NCBI GenBank assembly: GCA_013138855.1 | Contig: WTBX01000091.1 | Coordinates: 1 to 25,095 of the forward strand | Direction: 5' to 3' | Source of the DNA: Methylococcaceae bacterium | GTDB lineage: Bacteria > Pseudomonadota > Gammaproteobacteria > Methylococcales > Methylomonadaceae | Length of the DNA stretch: 25,095 nucleotides | Shown: piece by piece, positions 1-7,531 of the stretch | Numbering within the stretch: the stretch's first letter is position 1 | Layout: the number at the start of each line of letters is the position of its first letter | The notes under the pieces: model-generated | Databases searched by the model: none | What the model was told of the DNA's origin: nothing | The model's input: the letters and a program-made list of their open reading frames with translations, nothing else | Translations under genes and position numbers: made by a program

Positions 1-498
1 GGTAAATTACTGGGAATTTGTGGCGGCTATCAAATGCTCGGTAAAAAAATACATGATCCAGACGGCATTGAGGGGAAAGCAGGAAGCAGTATTGGTTTAA
101 GTTTTCTTGATTTGGAAACTACTTTAAAACCTCATAAATGTTTGCGTCAAGTAACTGGCTCTCTAACGCTTGATAATGCCGCGATTTCAGGTTATGAAAT
201 TCATGCAGGAATTACATCGGGTGCTGATTTAAAACGTCCTTTAGTGCAATTAGCCGAAAATACGGATGGAGCTATTTCTGCGGATAATTTAATCGCGGGG
301 ACATATCTTCATGGTCTCTTTGATTTACCTAGCGCAAGCAATGCACTCTTAGACTGGGCAGGACTTCATAGTACGACTGCGGTTGATTATAAAGCTCTGC
401 GTGAAGAAGGCATTAATTTAATTGCCGATACTTTAGAACAACATTTTGATTTTTCAGCATTAGCACAGGCACTGGAATCTTTTGAACAAAATCATTAA
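1..498 (+). CDS. cobQ: Cobyric acid synthase, C-terminal glutamine amidotransferase part (5' end outside window)
   Basis: The reading frame is open from base 1, so the gene begins upstream and only its last 165 codons are seen. CobQ amidates carboxyl side chains of the corrin ring with glutamine-derived ammonia in cobalamin synthesis. The first residues contain the class I amidotransferase nucleophile elbow GICGGYQM, with the catalytic Cys at window residue 7. The motif GTYLHGLFD near window residue 100 supplies the catalytic His of the triad and is typical of the CobQ/CobB amidotransferase family. Length and spacing from the Cys to the stop fit the C-terminal third of a roughly 480-residue CobQ. 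The missing N-terminal ATPase domain cannot be checked. CobB (cobyrinate diamide synthase) is the main alternative, but the GICGGYQ-type elbow and GTYLHGLF favour CobQ. Confidence 0.88.
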   Translation, partial: GKLLGICGGYQMLGKKIHDPDGIEGKAGSSIGLSFLDLETTLKPHKCLRQVTGSLTLDNAAISGYEIHAGITSGADLKRPLVQLAENTDGAISADNLIAGTYLHGLFDLPSASNALLDWAGLHSTTAVDYKALREEGINLIADTLEQHFDFSALAQALESFEQNH

Positions 499-536
499 AC
501 TTATTCATTGAGATTACGCAGCCTTAACTTAAATGT

Positions 537-773
537 CCACGAAAAACACGAAAGTTTCGGCTTGTACAATTAAAGACTGGCGGCAAGCTGAAGGGCAAAG
601 CCCTTTGGCTTGCTGCCAGTCCCCACATTTGCTTGCAATAGTCTAAATGGGGACTGGCAGCTACCCAAAAGACTACGTCTTTCAGATAGCCGCCAGTCTT
701 TATGTAATTCTAAGTTTTATTTCTTAAAGTAAGTTAATCGAACCAGTCGAAATAATTTCCGTGCTTTTTGTGG
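537..773. repeat. Nested inverted-repeat (MITE-like) element
   Basis: The outer arms CCACGAAAAACACGAAAG (537-554) and TTTCCGTGCTTTTTGTGG (756-773) are inverted repeats matching at 14 of 18 positions. Inside them, TAAAGACTGGCGGC (571-584) is the exact reverse complement of GCCGCCAGTCTTTA (689-702). Inside that lie an almost perfect hairpin (577-618, with GGGC aaa GCCC at its tip) and a further inverted pair built on CCAGTCCCC/GGGGACTGG (616-624 and 648-656). The element has no coding capacity. This looks like a non-autonomous mobile or structured repeat inserted between cobQ and the next operon. No transposase or target duplication is recognisable. Confidence 0.7.
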
Positions 774-1062
774 GGAATTAATTAGTCGTGCGTAACATCA
801 GTTACTAAAAAACGTCTTCTCATTGCAGATGTTCCGCGTCTAAAGATCGCGGCTCCAAATAGCCTTATACTATAAAAACCTGTTTTTTACTCCAGTATTC
901 ACCTTTGAAACTAAGTGAACTTAAACGAAAGGGGATTTGTATGCGAAACTCCGCTATATCATGTAAAATCAACCTATCCGAATTTAATAGCTTAATACTT
1001 CGTAACAAACCTCATAATCTTAATCGCTTTCTCAATCATTAGCACCCTACTTGGTTTAAAGA
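774..1062. other. Intergenic stretch between the repeat element and the first adaptor gene
   Basis: No established gene is visible. A 33-codon frame at 941-1042 starts with ATG, has an AAGGGGA-like ribosome binding site about 7 bases upstream, and ends just before the next gene. Its product resembles nothing I know and it is short enough to be chance. Promoter elements for the following operon presumably lie here, but I see no convincing -35/-10 pair. Confidence 0.3.
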
Positions 1063-2055
1063 ATGGAAGAAAATAAATTAGTCACCCTTAAATTAGTAGG
1101 TTTTAATGAGTCTGAAAATAGAAATTTAGATTCAATTTTAACGTTAGCCGAAAGAAGCCTAACTAGGCCTTGGCGAGTTATGGAAACGGCAAGCGCAGAT
1201 TTTTTCCTTCTTTCTGCCAGTAGTTCAAAACAAATTGATACTGATCCTACCTTACAAAAACTACCTCGCGAGCAATGTATCTTCTGTATTACTGATAACA
1301 ACAGTATTAATGAAAATACCTTAAATGTCGATGCAAATGGTACACCTGGATTACGCGCCTTAGTCGAATTATTTAATAAAATCAGTGAGCAACCGTCTAC
1401 CATTTCAAGCCAAAATACCCCGACTGAAACTAAGCCGACACCCTCTGAAAATCTTGATTTTTTTGATTTTGAAAAGGGCTTTTTAGGGCTATTATTAAAT
1501 ACCAAAAATGATATATATTCAGTTAAATTACTTAACAAGCAAGACTATGCACCACTTTATATTAATAACCTAAAGGACAGCTATTATAGTCACCATAGCT
1601 TAAAGCAATTAGCTGACTATATGACTGAAATAGAAAACTTAAGCATTAGTTCTTGCTCAGAAATAGAATTGTTATCTTATATTAAATCAGAAAGTTTAAA
1701 AGCGAGACCTTTAAAAGATTTGGTCTGGTATGCAACGCTTAAAACCTCTACAGGCAAAGCAATCAAAGGCTATTCTAGTACGGATATTGTTACCCTAACA
1801 CAATGGCCAGATCTTAAATTACCCGATTGTATCGGCTATGCTAAACTAGCCACGTTTATGAAAAATAATGTCGCGACCTTGCCAATTATCGCCGAACAAA
1901 CAAAAGTACCTTTAGCAGAAATTTATCCTTTTTATAATGCCTGTTATCTGATTGGCTTAGTAGAACTTAAACTTGAAATTGAACTTAATCAGAAAAAAAT
2001 ATCTACTGACCGTTTAGAGTTATTATCTAAAATTGGGACTCGTTTGGAGCAATAA
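1063..2055 (+). CDS. GTPase-associated adaptor with C-terminal winged-helix-like domain
   Basis: I do not recognise this 330-residue protein as a named family. Residues 1-110 read as an alternating beta/alpha domain, perhaps receiver-like but without phosphorylation residues. A Pro/Thr-rich linker follows (about 120-145), then a middle domain, and a helical C-terminus (about 230-300) that looks like a winged helix. The C-terminal half aligns with the truncated protein at the right window edge: a W-containing segment, a TQWP/KRWP motif, a run of helices, then a Y-x-F/Y segment ending LGLV or IGLV. Both copies are followed immediately by a COG2229-type GTPase, which suggests an obligate partner. 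By analogy with actinobacterial CvnC (a winged-helix DUF742 protein beside GTPase CvnD), it may be an effector or scaffold for the GTPase. No DNA-binding role is shown. The start is the first ATG and has a weak ribosome binding site. Confidence 0.7.
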   Translation: MEENKLVTLKLVGFNESENRNLDSILTLAERSLTRPWRVMETASADFFLLSASSSKQIDTDPTLQKLPREQCIFCITDNNSINENTLNVDANGTPGLRALVELFNKISEQPSTISSQNTPTETKPTPSENLDFFDFEKGFLGLLLNTKNDIYSVKLLNKQDYAPLYINNLKDSYYSHHSLKQLADYMTEIENLSISSCSEIELLSYIKSESLKARPLKDLVWYATLKTSTGKAIKGYSSTDIVTLTQWPDLKLPDCIGYAKLATFMKNNVATLPIIAEQTKVPLAEIYPFYNACYLIGLVELKLEIELNQKKISTDRLELLSKIGTRLEQ

Positions 2056-2076
2056 GACTAACTTGAAACAAAGATC

Positions 2077-2616
2077 ATGAATCATTCTAATGAAATTAAA
2101 TTTGTGTTTACTGGCTGTGTCGGTGCAGGGAAAACCTGCGCTATTCGTACTATCAGTGAAGTCGATCCTGTTAGCACCGATGTAAAATCTAGCGAAGCTG
2201 CGGTACTTAAACATAAAACGACAACGACTGTTGCTATGGATTATGGTTATATAACCCTAGAAAATAATGACAAGTTATATCTTTATGGCACTCCAGGGCA
2301 AAGACGCTTTGATTTTATGTGTCATATTCTAACTAAAGGGGCGTTAGGGCTAATTATTTTAATTGATAATTCACACGATGACCCTATCGCAGAGCTGGAT
2401 TATTATCTTAATTTAAATGCCGCATTTTTACTGGAGAACCCAGCAATTATCGGTGTCACCCATATGGATGAAAAAGAATCACCCGAAATAGAAGACTATT
2501 ATCACGTTTTAAATGAACGTGGCGATGAATGGCCTGTTATTCGTGTCGATGCCAGAGACAAAGACGATGTCAATATTTTGTTGCATGTCTTGGTAGCGGC
2601 TTTAGAGCATGGTTAA
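2077..2616 (+). CDS. COG2229-type small Ras-like GTPase (copy 1)
   Basis: This is a 179-residue cytoplasmic GTP-binding switch. The P-loop is GCVGAGKT (residues 13-20), a TTVAMDYG segment (50-57) supplies switch I, GTPGQ (71-75) is the G3 motif, and THMD (128-131) sits where Ras has NKxD. In G3 the usual Asp of DxxG is replaced by Gly. That replacement and the TxMD form recur in the second copy here, so they appear to be features of the family and not damage. The gene follows the adaptor by 21 bases and must be its operon partner. Relatives include MglA-like polarity GTPases and CvnD of conservons. No roadblock-type regulator lies beside this copy, so it may share the one encoded at 22761-23123. 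The specific cellular process is unknown. Confidence 0.88.
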   Translation: MNHSNEIKFVFTGCVGAGKTCAIRTISEVDPVSTDVKSSEAAVLKHKTTTTVAMDYGYITLENNDKLYLYGTPGQRRFDFMCHILTKGALGLIILIDNSHDDPIAELDYYLNLNAAFLLENPAIIGVTHMDEKESPEIEDYYHVLNERGDEWPVIRVDARDKDDVNILLHVLVAALEHG

Positions 2617-2636
2617 TCGCTCATGAGTTTATTCGG

Positions 2637-2733
2637 CGAGTCCATCTTCCAGATGACTTCTCAAACGGTGGAGTATTTGCAAGACATTAAGCAGACATGA
2701 AAGTTCTAATCGTTGTCTGGAAGACAACACTCC
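2637..2733. repeat. Inverted repeat between convergent genes
   Basis: Arm CGAGTccaTCTTCCAGA (2637-2653) is related by inversion to TCTGGAAGAcaacACTCC (2716-2733). Each arm also folds on itself; the right one is a perfect GTTGTCT gga AGACAAC hairpin (2712-2728). It lies between the ends of two convergent genes. It could be a remnant of a dispersed repeat, or could help end transcription from either side, but no T-run follows. Confidence 0.45.
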
Positions 2734-2753
2734 AAGATTTTCATATTTTTACA

Positions 2754-5700
2754 TCAGCTCATCAATTGCTTTATCAACGCAGCAATTAACTCAGAGACTT
2801 TCTCAAAATTAAACCGTCTCAACTCCTCTTCAATCACTTTCAAATCCTGATGAATATTTTCGGTTTCGATTACCATCTCTAGCAGTGACTGAACTTTAGT
2901 ATTGGCAGAAAAATCATGCATTTCCACTAATTTTTCCAGTTCTTGTAACTGCTGTTTTAATACCAAAACATCTAACGTAGATAACTCAGCTGAATTTTTA
3001 TTCTCATCATTAGAATCAACCAATTTTTCTGTAGAAAGACTTTGAATCGTATTAATGAAATGTATTATTTCACCGCTAAGCTCTGCTAATTGTTCATCGC
3101 TTTGCAATTGCTTATGGGTTTCTATTTGTGTTTCAATGCGATCTGCCGCTGCCGATAATGCCTTCGCACCTAAATTAGCCGCCACCCCTTTTAAAGTATG
3201 CGCCTTTATCCGTGCCACATTAACATTTCCATCCGCTAATTTTTGTTTAATCTCTTCTATGCTATGTTCATGTTCCTTAATAAACATCTGCAACAGTTTG
3301 AAATATAAATCTTGATTCTGCCTTAGTCTTAACAGCCCTTCTTGAAAATCAATGCCTTCAACATCAGGAAATAATTTAGCAGATACAACATCCTGTTTAA
3401 CGTCTATGTATTGTTTTTTATGTAAATATTTAGCTAAAACCTTATAAAAAACATCAGGTTCTATGGGTTTAGCAATATGCTCATTCATGCCAGCAGCAAA
3501 ACATCGTGCTTTATCACCGCCCATAGCATAAGCCGTCATTGCAACAATGGGTAGCTCGTCCTTGCTAAAGTCTTTGCGTATAAGAATACTTGCCTGATAA
3601 CCATCCATGTCTGGCATTTGTATATCCATCAACACCAAATCAAAGGAATTCTGTGCGACTAAATCAACCGCTTCCTTACCATTATTAGCAATGCTGACCT
3701 GTAACCCTTGCATTTCTAAGAGTTCACAGGCTATTTGCTGATTAATAACATTATCTTCTACTAGCAAGATATGCGCTTTACCAATATTTTCAGCCAAGGT
3801 CTGTCTTTGGTCAAAATTAAAACTTAATGTATTAATGCAGGTTTTATGATTAACCGCTATTGATATAGCCGCAATCAACTCCTCAATTTTCACAGGTTTA
3901 TTAACAATGTGCTTTGTTAGACCATGATATTTTTTTTCAATAATCTCATCATGTTCACTAGACGTTGCCATCACAATAATAGGAATTTGAATTAGCTTAT
4001 TAAAATCCTCAAAGATTTTTTGACTAAAAGCTTCATCTATTTTCACTAATTTCCAGTCTATTAAAAAGACATCATAAGTCTTACTTTTATCCTCTAATGC
4101 TACCATTGCAGCATCTAAATCAGTGGCACTGTATAGTGAAATATCAAGGTCAGAAAATACGCTTTCAAAGACTGTCTGCAAGTTTTGATTATCGTTAACT
4201 AATAAAATATTAAGCTTTTCAATCGCTGCTTTATACATTGTTAAACTATTAAGCGGCATTTTTTCACTTTTATTAAAGCTCAAGCTAAAAGAAAAACGAC
4301 TGCCCTTATTTAGTTCACTCTCAACCTCAATGTTTCCGCCCATTAAAGCAACTAATCTCTGACTAATCGCCAACCCTAAACCCGTACCCCCATGTTTTCG
4401 TGTGGTTGAAATATCCGCTTGAGTAAAAGAATCGAAGAGTTTGCCCAAATACTCTTTAGAAATTCCTTCGCCTGTATCACTAACCGTAAAACGCAGCGTT
4501 ACTTGTCTTTCAGTCTGCTCACATAATTCAATAGCAAGCACAACATCCCCCTGATTAGTAAATTTAATGGCGTTACCCAGTAAATTAATTAATACCTGAG
4601 ATAAACGCAAATCATCACCAATAATGTCCGCTTCTAATTTAAGAGGATAAGATAAAATCAATGCTAAGTTTTTTTTGCTTATTTCACTCGTAAACATCAT
4701 CGACAGCTTACTAACCATTTCACTTAAACTAAATTCAACTTTATCTAACTGAAATTTTCCTGCTTCTATTTTAGAAAGGTCAAGTGTATCGTTAATAATG
4801 TTTAGCAGTAATATCGTTGAACTTTCTACTGCGGTTAAATAGTCACGTTGTTTAGCGGTTAATTCTGTTTGTAAGGCGAAGCGGTTTTTATTAAGAATGG
4901 CATTCATGGGCGTGCGAATTTCGTGACTAATATTCGCAATAAAATCACTTTTTGCATGATTAGCTTCCTCGGCTTCATCTCGCGCTTTTTCCAATGCTGC
5001 CGTGCGTTGAAGAACTTTTTCTTCTAAGCTGTCATCACGCAATTGAATTTGTGACATCATGTCATTTAAGTTTTCAGCCAATATCCCAACTTCATCTAAC
5101 TCAAAAACTTCGGCTCTAGTGGTGTAATCTTGTTCAGAGGCAACTTTTTTAGCAGTTTCGGCTAATTTTAAAATCGGATGGATAATACGACTGATAATCC
5201 GCCCTGCAAGCTTAACGGTAATAAATATGCTAACAAAAGTAATCAGCAAACTCAATGCAATGCTAGAGAGCAGCTCTGCATAAAAATTATATAAATCAAC
5301 TTCAAGAATAAGCTTACCGGCTTTTGTATCGTCATCAAAGCTATCTTGCCCATATTTAAAAGGCGTTTCATAAGGTTTAATTCTAGAGAGAAGGCATGGA
5401 AAAAAGCTTTCATAACGATAGTCTTCAGCATTCTTAGAATTTTCTGGTTTTTTATATACTCCAAAATTAGGGTTATCTTCAAGAGCAACAATACCGCGAA
5501 CAATATCTTTATCTACCTTTAAAGCACCGAGTGTCGCTTCCATTTCTTCTTTATCATTAAAAAAAATAGCCGTTAGACGCGCTCTATCAATAACGCTTTC
5601 AGCTTGAATTTTTATTCTTTCATCCAAAGCTTTACTTTGGCTGTTAAAGATTATGATTACAAAGACTGCGGTGATAAACAGTACCGCACTACTGATTGTT

Positions 5701-5756
5701 GTAATAATCAGCCTTTTAAATTTAATTCTGATAGGTAAATTATAAAAATTCATCAT
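2754..5756 (-). CDS. CHASE8-HAMP hybrid histidine kinase with two receivers and Hpt (BarA-like layout)
   Basis: This 1000-residue inner-membrane phosphorelay kinase has TM1 at about 17-37, a periplasmic domain at 40-160, TM2 at 161-183 and HAMP at about 184-240. The periplasmic part has a QAESVIDRARLTAIFFND segment resembling CHASE8. A short coiled coil leads to HisKA with phospho-His 278 in NISHEIRTP. The ATPase domain shows NLLGNAIKFT, DTGEGIS and GGTGLGLAI. Receiver 1 (about 514-635) keeps Asp567 and Lys620, but its acidic pair reads N521-D522. Receiver 2 (about 661-780) is canonical, with E667/D668, Asp711 and Lys763. An Hpt domain carries His853 in AHTLKG, and a helical C-terminal extension follows. 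The start lies 5 bases after the YfiR-like gene, so the two are surely cotranscribed. I infer that the YfiR-like protein binds the periplasmic domain. The REC-GGDEF protein encoded upstream is a plausible phosphoryl acceptor. Confidence 0.9.
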   Translation of the reverse strand: MMNFYNLPIRIKFKRLIITTISSAVLFITAVFVIIIFNSQSKALDERIKIQAESVIDRARLTAIFFNDKEEMEATLGALKVDKDIVRGIVALEDNPNFGVYKKPENSKNAEDYRYESFFPCLLSRIKPYETPFKYGQDSFDDDTKAGKLILEVDLYNFYAELLSSIALSLLITFVSIFITVKLAGRIISRIIHPILKLAETAKKVASEQDYTTRAEVFELDEVGILAENLNDMMSQIQLRDDSLEEKVLQRTAALEKARDEAEEANHAKSDFIANISHEIRTPMNAILNKNRFALQTELTAKQRDYLTAVESSTILLLNIINDTLDLSKIEAGKFQLDKVEFSLSEMVSKLSMMFTSEISKKNLALILSYPLKLEADIIGDDLRLSQVLINLLGNAIKFTNQGDVVLAIELCEQTERQVTLRFTVSDTGEGISKEYLGKLFDSFTQADISTTRKHGGTGLGLAISQRLVALMGGNIEVESELNKGSRFSFSLSFNKSEKMPLNSLTMYKAAIEKLNILLVNDNQNLQTVFESVFSDLDISLYSATDLDAAMVALEDKSKTYDVFLIDWKLVKIDEAFSQKIFEDFNKLIQIPIIVMATSSEHDEIIEKKYHGLTKHIVNKPVKIEELIAAISIAVNHKTCINTLSFNFDQRQTLAENIGKAHILLVEDNVINQQIACELLEMQGLQVSIANNGKEAVDLVAQNSFDLVLMDIQMPDMDGYQASILIRKDFSKDELPIVAMTAYAMGGDKARCFAAGMNEHIAKPIEPDVFYKVLAKYLHKKQYIDVKQDVVSAKLFPDVEGIDFQEGLLRLRQNQDLYFKLLQMFIKEHEHSIEEIKQKLADGNVNVARIKAHTLKGVAANLGAKALSAAADRIETQIETHKQLQSDEQLAELSGEIIHFINTIQSLSTEKLVDSNDENKNSAELSTLDVLVLKQQLQELEKLVEMHDFSANTKVQSLLEMVIETENIHQDLKVIEEELRRFNFEKVSELIAALIKQLMS

Positions 5757-5761
5757 CTGAA

Positions 5762-6346
5762 TTAAGATCCCGTATCCATTAGCCGTAACAATTTAGAACT
5801 AATATTAAGTTGAGAGTTACGCATGTTCTGTAAATTAACGCGCATTTTTACTTTTTTAACCTCTTCTGCAATATAATATTCAACAATTCCACCCTCATCA
5901 CGACTAAATCCTTTTTCACTACTCACGGTGAGTACGGCATGGCTTTCAAGCTGAGATTTAAATCGCTTAAAAATAGGGTAATCCGAAGCAGTAACATAAT
6001 AAACATCGCACGCTATGAGTGATTCTTCCGTCAAATCATGCTCAAGCTTAAGTTTTTTATTTTTAACGGTACGTCCAACTATCTCTGTTAGCAGTGTACT
6101 AATTTCACTAGTCTTATCAATACAAATAGAAAAACTATCCGTGTTTTTTTCAACTACTGGCCAAGTTGTTAATTTACTAATATGCACCAAATAAATAGCC
6201 TTTAGTTTAGCTTCAGAAGCAAAGTGGGCTTCGTCTGCATAACTTTGGCTGATAAATACACAGACGACCATACAAAAAACTGTCAGTTGTTTCACAGTTG
6301 TTTTGAAGATGTCATATATTGGGTATTTATTAAATAAGTATCGCAC
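5762..6346 (-). CDS. YfiR/DUF4154-family periplasmic signalling protein
   Basis: The product has 194 residues. A hydrophobic stretch (about 19-35) ending SYA|DE looks like a Sec signal peptide, so the mature protein is periplasmic. The conserved features are KLKAIYLVHISKLTTWP near the mature N-terminus, an F-S-I-C-I strand, and a C-terminal VKMRVNLQNMRNSQLNISSK-type segment before LLRLM, all typical of YfiR. In Pseudomonas, YfiR binds the periplasmic CHASE8 sensor of the cyclase YfiN and silences it. Here the adjoining gene encodes a CHASE8-like histidine kinase instead. Cys75 and Cys113 could form one disulfide; the second Cys pair known in Pseudomonas YfiR is absent. The start chosen is GTG with no clear ribosome binding site, so the N-terminus is uncertain by about 10-15 residues. 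No YfiB-like lipoprotein gene is present in the window. Confidence 0.85.
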   Translation of the reverse strand: MRYLFNKYPIYDIFKTTVKQLTVFCMVVCVFISQSYADEAHFASEAKLKAIYLVHISKLTTWPVVEKNTDSFSICIDKTSEISTLLTEIVGRTVKNKKLKLEHDLTEESLIACDVYYVTASDYPIFKRFKSQLESHAVLTVSSEKGFSRDEGGIVEYYIAEEVKKVKMRVNLQNMRNSQLNISSKLLRLMDTGS

Positions 6347-6448
6347 TATTTATATTAACAAAGGTGATGTTAAATTCTAGGAAGTATACTGATGATACAA
6401 GAGAGATGTCGCTTCATCAATATTTATACTCTGTTTCTAAGTAATCCA

Positions 6449-7351
6449 TTAATAAGCTACTTGGTTACGACCTCCATGTTTGGCCTTATAAAGCCGACTA
6501 TCAGCCTGCTTAATCAAGTTACTCAAAATACCTGTGGAGGTAGGGTTAATATTTGCTACCCCTAAACTGATACTCACAAAATCATCTACCAGTGATTTTT
6601 CATGGGCAATATTTAAAGCATTAACATTATAGCGAATTTTTTCAGCTAACAGCACTGCTCCTTCTAAATCAGTGCTTGGCAAGACACAAGAAAATTCCTC
6701 ACCACCATAACGCGCAACAAGGTCGGTTACTCTATCAAGTGATATATCAATTGCTTTTGCCACTTGTTTTAAGCAGTCATCACCGTCCACATGACCATAG
6801 TGATCATTAAATTGTTTGAAGTTATCAATATCTATCATGATTAGTGAAAGCGTAGACTGTGACCGTATCGCTCTACGCCATTCGTCCTGTATATAAGCAT
6901 CAAAACGAGTCCGGTTATAAATACCTGTTAAACCATCGTGATAAGATAAATGTTCTAAAAAATCACGTTGATGCTTAAGTTCCAAATGATTTTTTAAGCG
7001 TGCTTTCACAATCGCCGCATGGAAGGGTTTGGTAATATAATCAACTGCACCGAGTTCTAGGCCTTTTTGTTCATCGTCCTCAGTATTACTTGCCGTAATA
7101 AACATGACTGGAATCCCTTTAGTCTCAGGGTTGGCTTTTAACTGCTTACAAAGTGTATATCCATCCATCTCTGGCATTTGTATATCCAGCAAAATCATAT
7201 CTAAATGCTGCTCTTTTTTCACAACTCGCAAAGCCTGTTCACCATTTAGAGCGATACTCATATCATAAGATTCTTGCAAAATATTAGCCAAGATATTGAT
7301 ACTAGTAGGATCATCATCGACAACAAGAATTCTAGGTTTTTTATTATTCAT
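6449..7351 (-). CDS. Response regulator diguanylate cyclase (REC-GGDEF, WspR/PleD-like)
   Basis: This 300-residue cytoplasmic protein makes cyclic di-GMP from two GTP. The receiver domain (about 6-120) has the acidic cluster DDD (12-14), phospho-acceptor Asp56 in LLDIQMPEMDG and Lys108 in TKPF. A short helical linker leads to the GGDEF domain (about 130-300). That domain has the GGEEF active-site loop at 216-220 and an RxxD inhibitory site at 207-210, exactly five residues upstream, so both catalysis and product inhibition appear intact. It is the first gene of the minus-strand block, 102 bases ahead of the YfiR-like gene, and points away from clpB. The phosphodonor is probably the hybrid kinase two genes downstream, via its Hpt domain. 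This is inferred from gene order. Confidence 0.92.
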   Translation of the reverse strand: MNNKKPRILVVDDDPTSINILANILQESYDMSIALNGEQALRVVKKEQHLDMILLDIQMPEMDGYTLCKQLKANPETKGIPVMFITASNTEDDEQKGLELGAVDYITKPFHAAIVKARLKNHLELKHQRDFLEHLSYHDGLTGIYNRTRFDAYIQDEWRRAIRSQSTLSLIMIDIDNFKQFNDHYGHVDGDDCLKQVAKAIDISLDRVTDLVARYGGEEFSCVLPSTDLEGAVLLAEKIRYNVNALNIAHEKSLVDDFVSISLGVANINPTSTGILSNLIKQADSRLYKAKHGGRNQVAY

Positions 7352-7428
7352 TATAATTTATTCAAATAACCGTATTTAAGTAGCTAAGAGTTTGACACCA
7401 ACAAAGATGGGGTATTTTCTCATCAAAA

Positions 7429-7445
7429 CCATATTAATAATATGG
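7429..7445. promoter_or_regulatory. Perfect palindrome, possible operator
   Basis: CCATATT-AAT-AATATGG is a perfect 7-base inverted repeat with a 3-base centre. It lies in the divergent region between the diguanylate cyclase gene and clpB. Its size suits a dimeric repressor or activator site, but no regulator is identified. A TTGACA hexamer sits just upstream on the plus strand (7392-7397) without a good -10 partner. Confidence 0.35.
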
Positions 7446-7466
7446 TAAATTTTAAAACCTTAGATA

Positions 7467-7494
7467 TTGAAAACTTGCGGATTAACCTCCATGT
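7467..7494 (+). promoter_or_regulatory. Sigma-32 (RpoH) heat-shock promoter of clpB
   Basis: The -35 element TTGAAA (7467-7472), a 14-base spacer and the -10 element CTCCATGT (7487-7494) match the RpoH consensus CTTGAAA-N13-15-CCCCATnT, with one mismatch in the -10. The expected transcription start is around 7500, about 30 bases before the clpB start codon. This promoter fits only if translation starts at 7532 and not at the ATG at 7442. Confidence 0.75.
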
Positions 7495-7531
7495 TAGCAG
7501 TAACTTAAAATTTTACGAAGAGGTTTATTTT

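Noticed and set aside
941..1042. 33-codon frame with a fair ribosome binding site
   Set aside because: It is too short and featureless to call without conservation data; it could equally be chance upstream of the adaptor gene.
1056..1538. 160-codon open frame on the minus strand opposite the first adaptor
   Set aside because: It lies antisense to a better-supported gene, has no ribosome binding site, and its product is low-complexity Ser/Leu/Lys-rich as expected from the complementary strand.
2071..2616. Damaged GTPase because G3 lacks Asp and G4 lacks NKxD
   Set aside because: The second copy has the same GTPGQ and TxMD forms, so these are family features and not loss of function.
7392..7420. 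Perfect TTGACA as a vegetative clpB promoter
   Set aside because: No acceptable -10 occurs at 16-18 bases; the nearest TATTTT is at 15 bases and weak.
7442..7531. N-terminal extension of ClpB from ATG 7442
   Set aside because: It has no homology to ClpB, contains the sigma-32 promoter, and the start at 7532 gives the exact family length with a good ribosome binding site.
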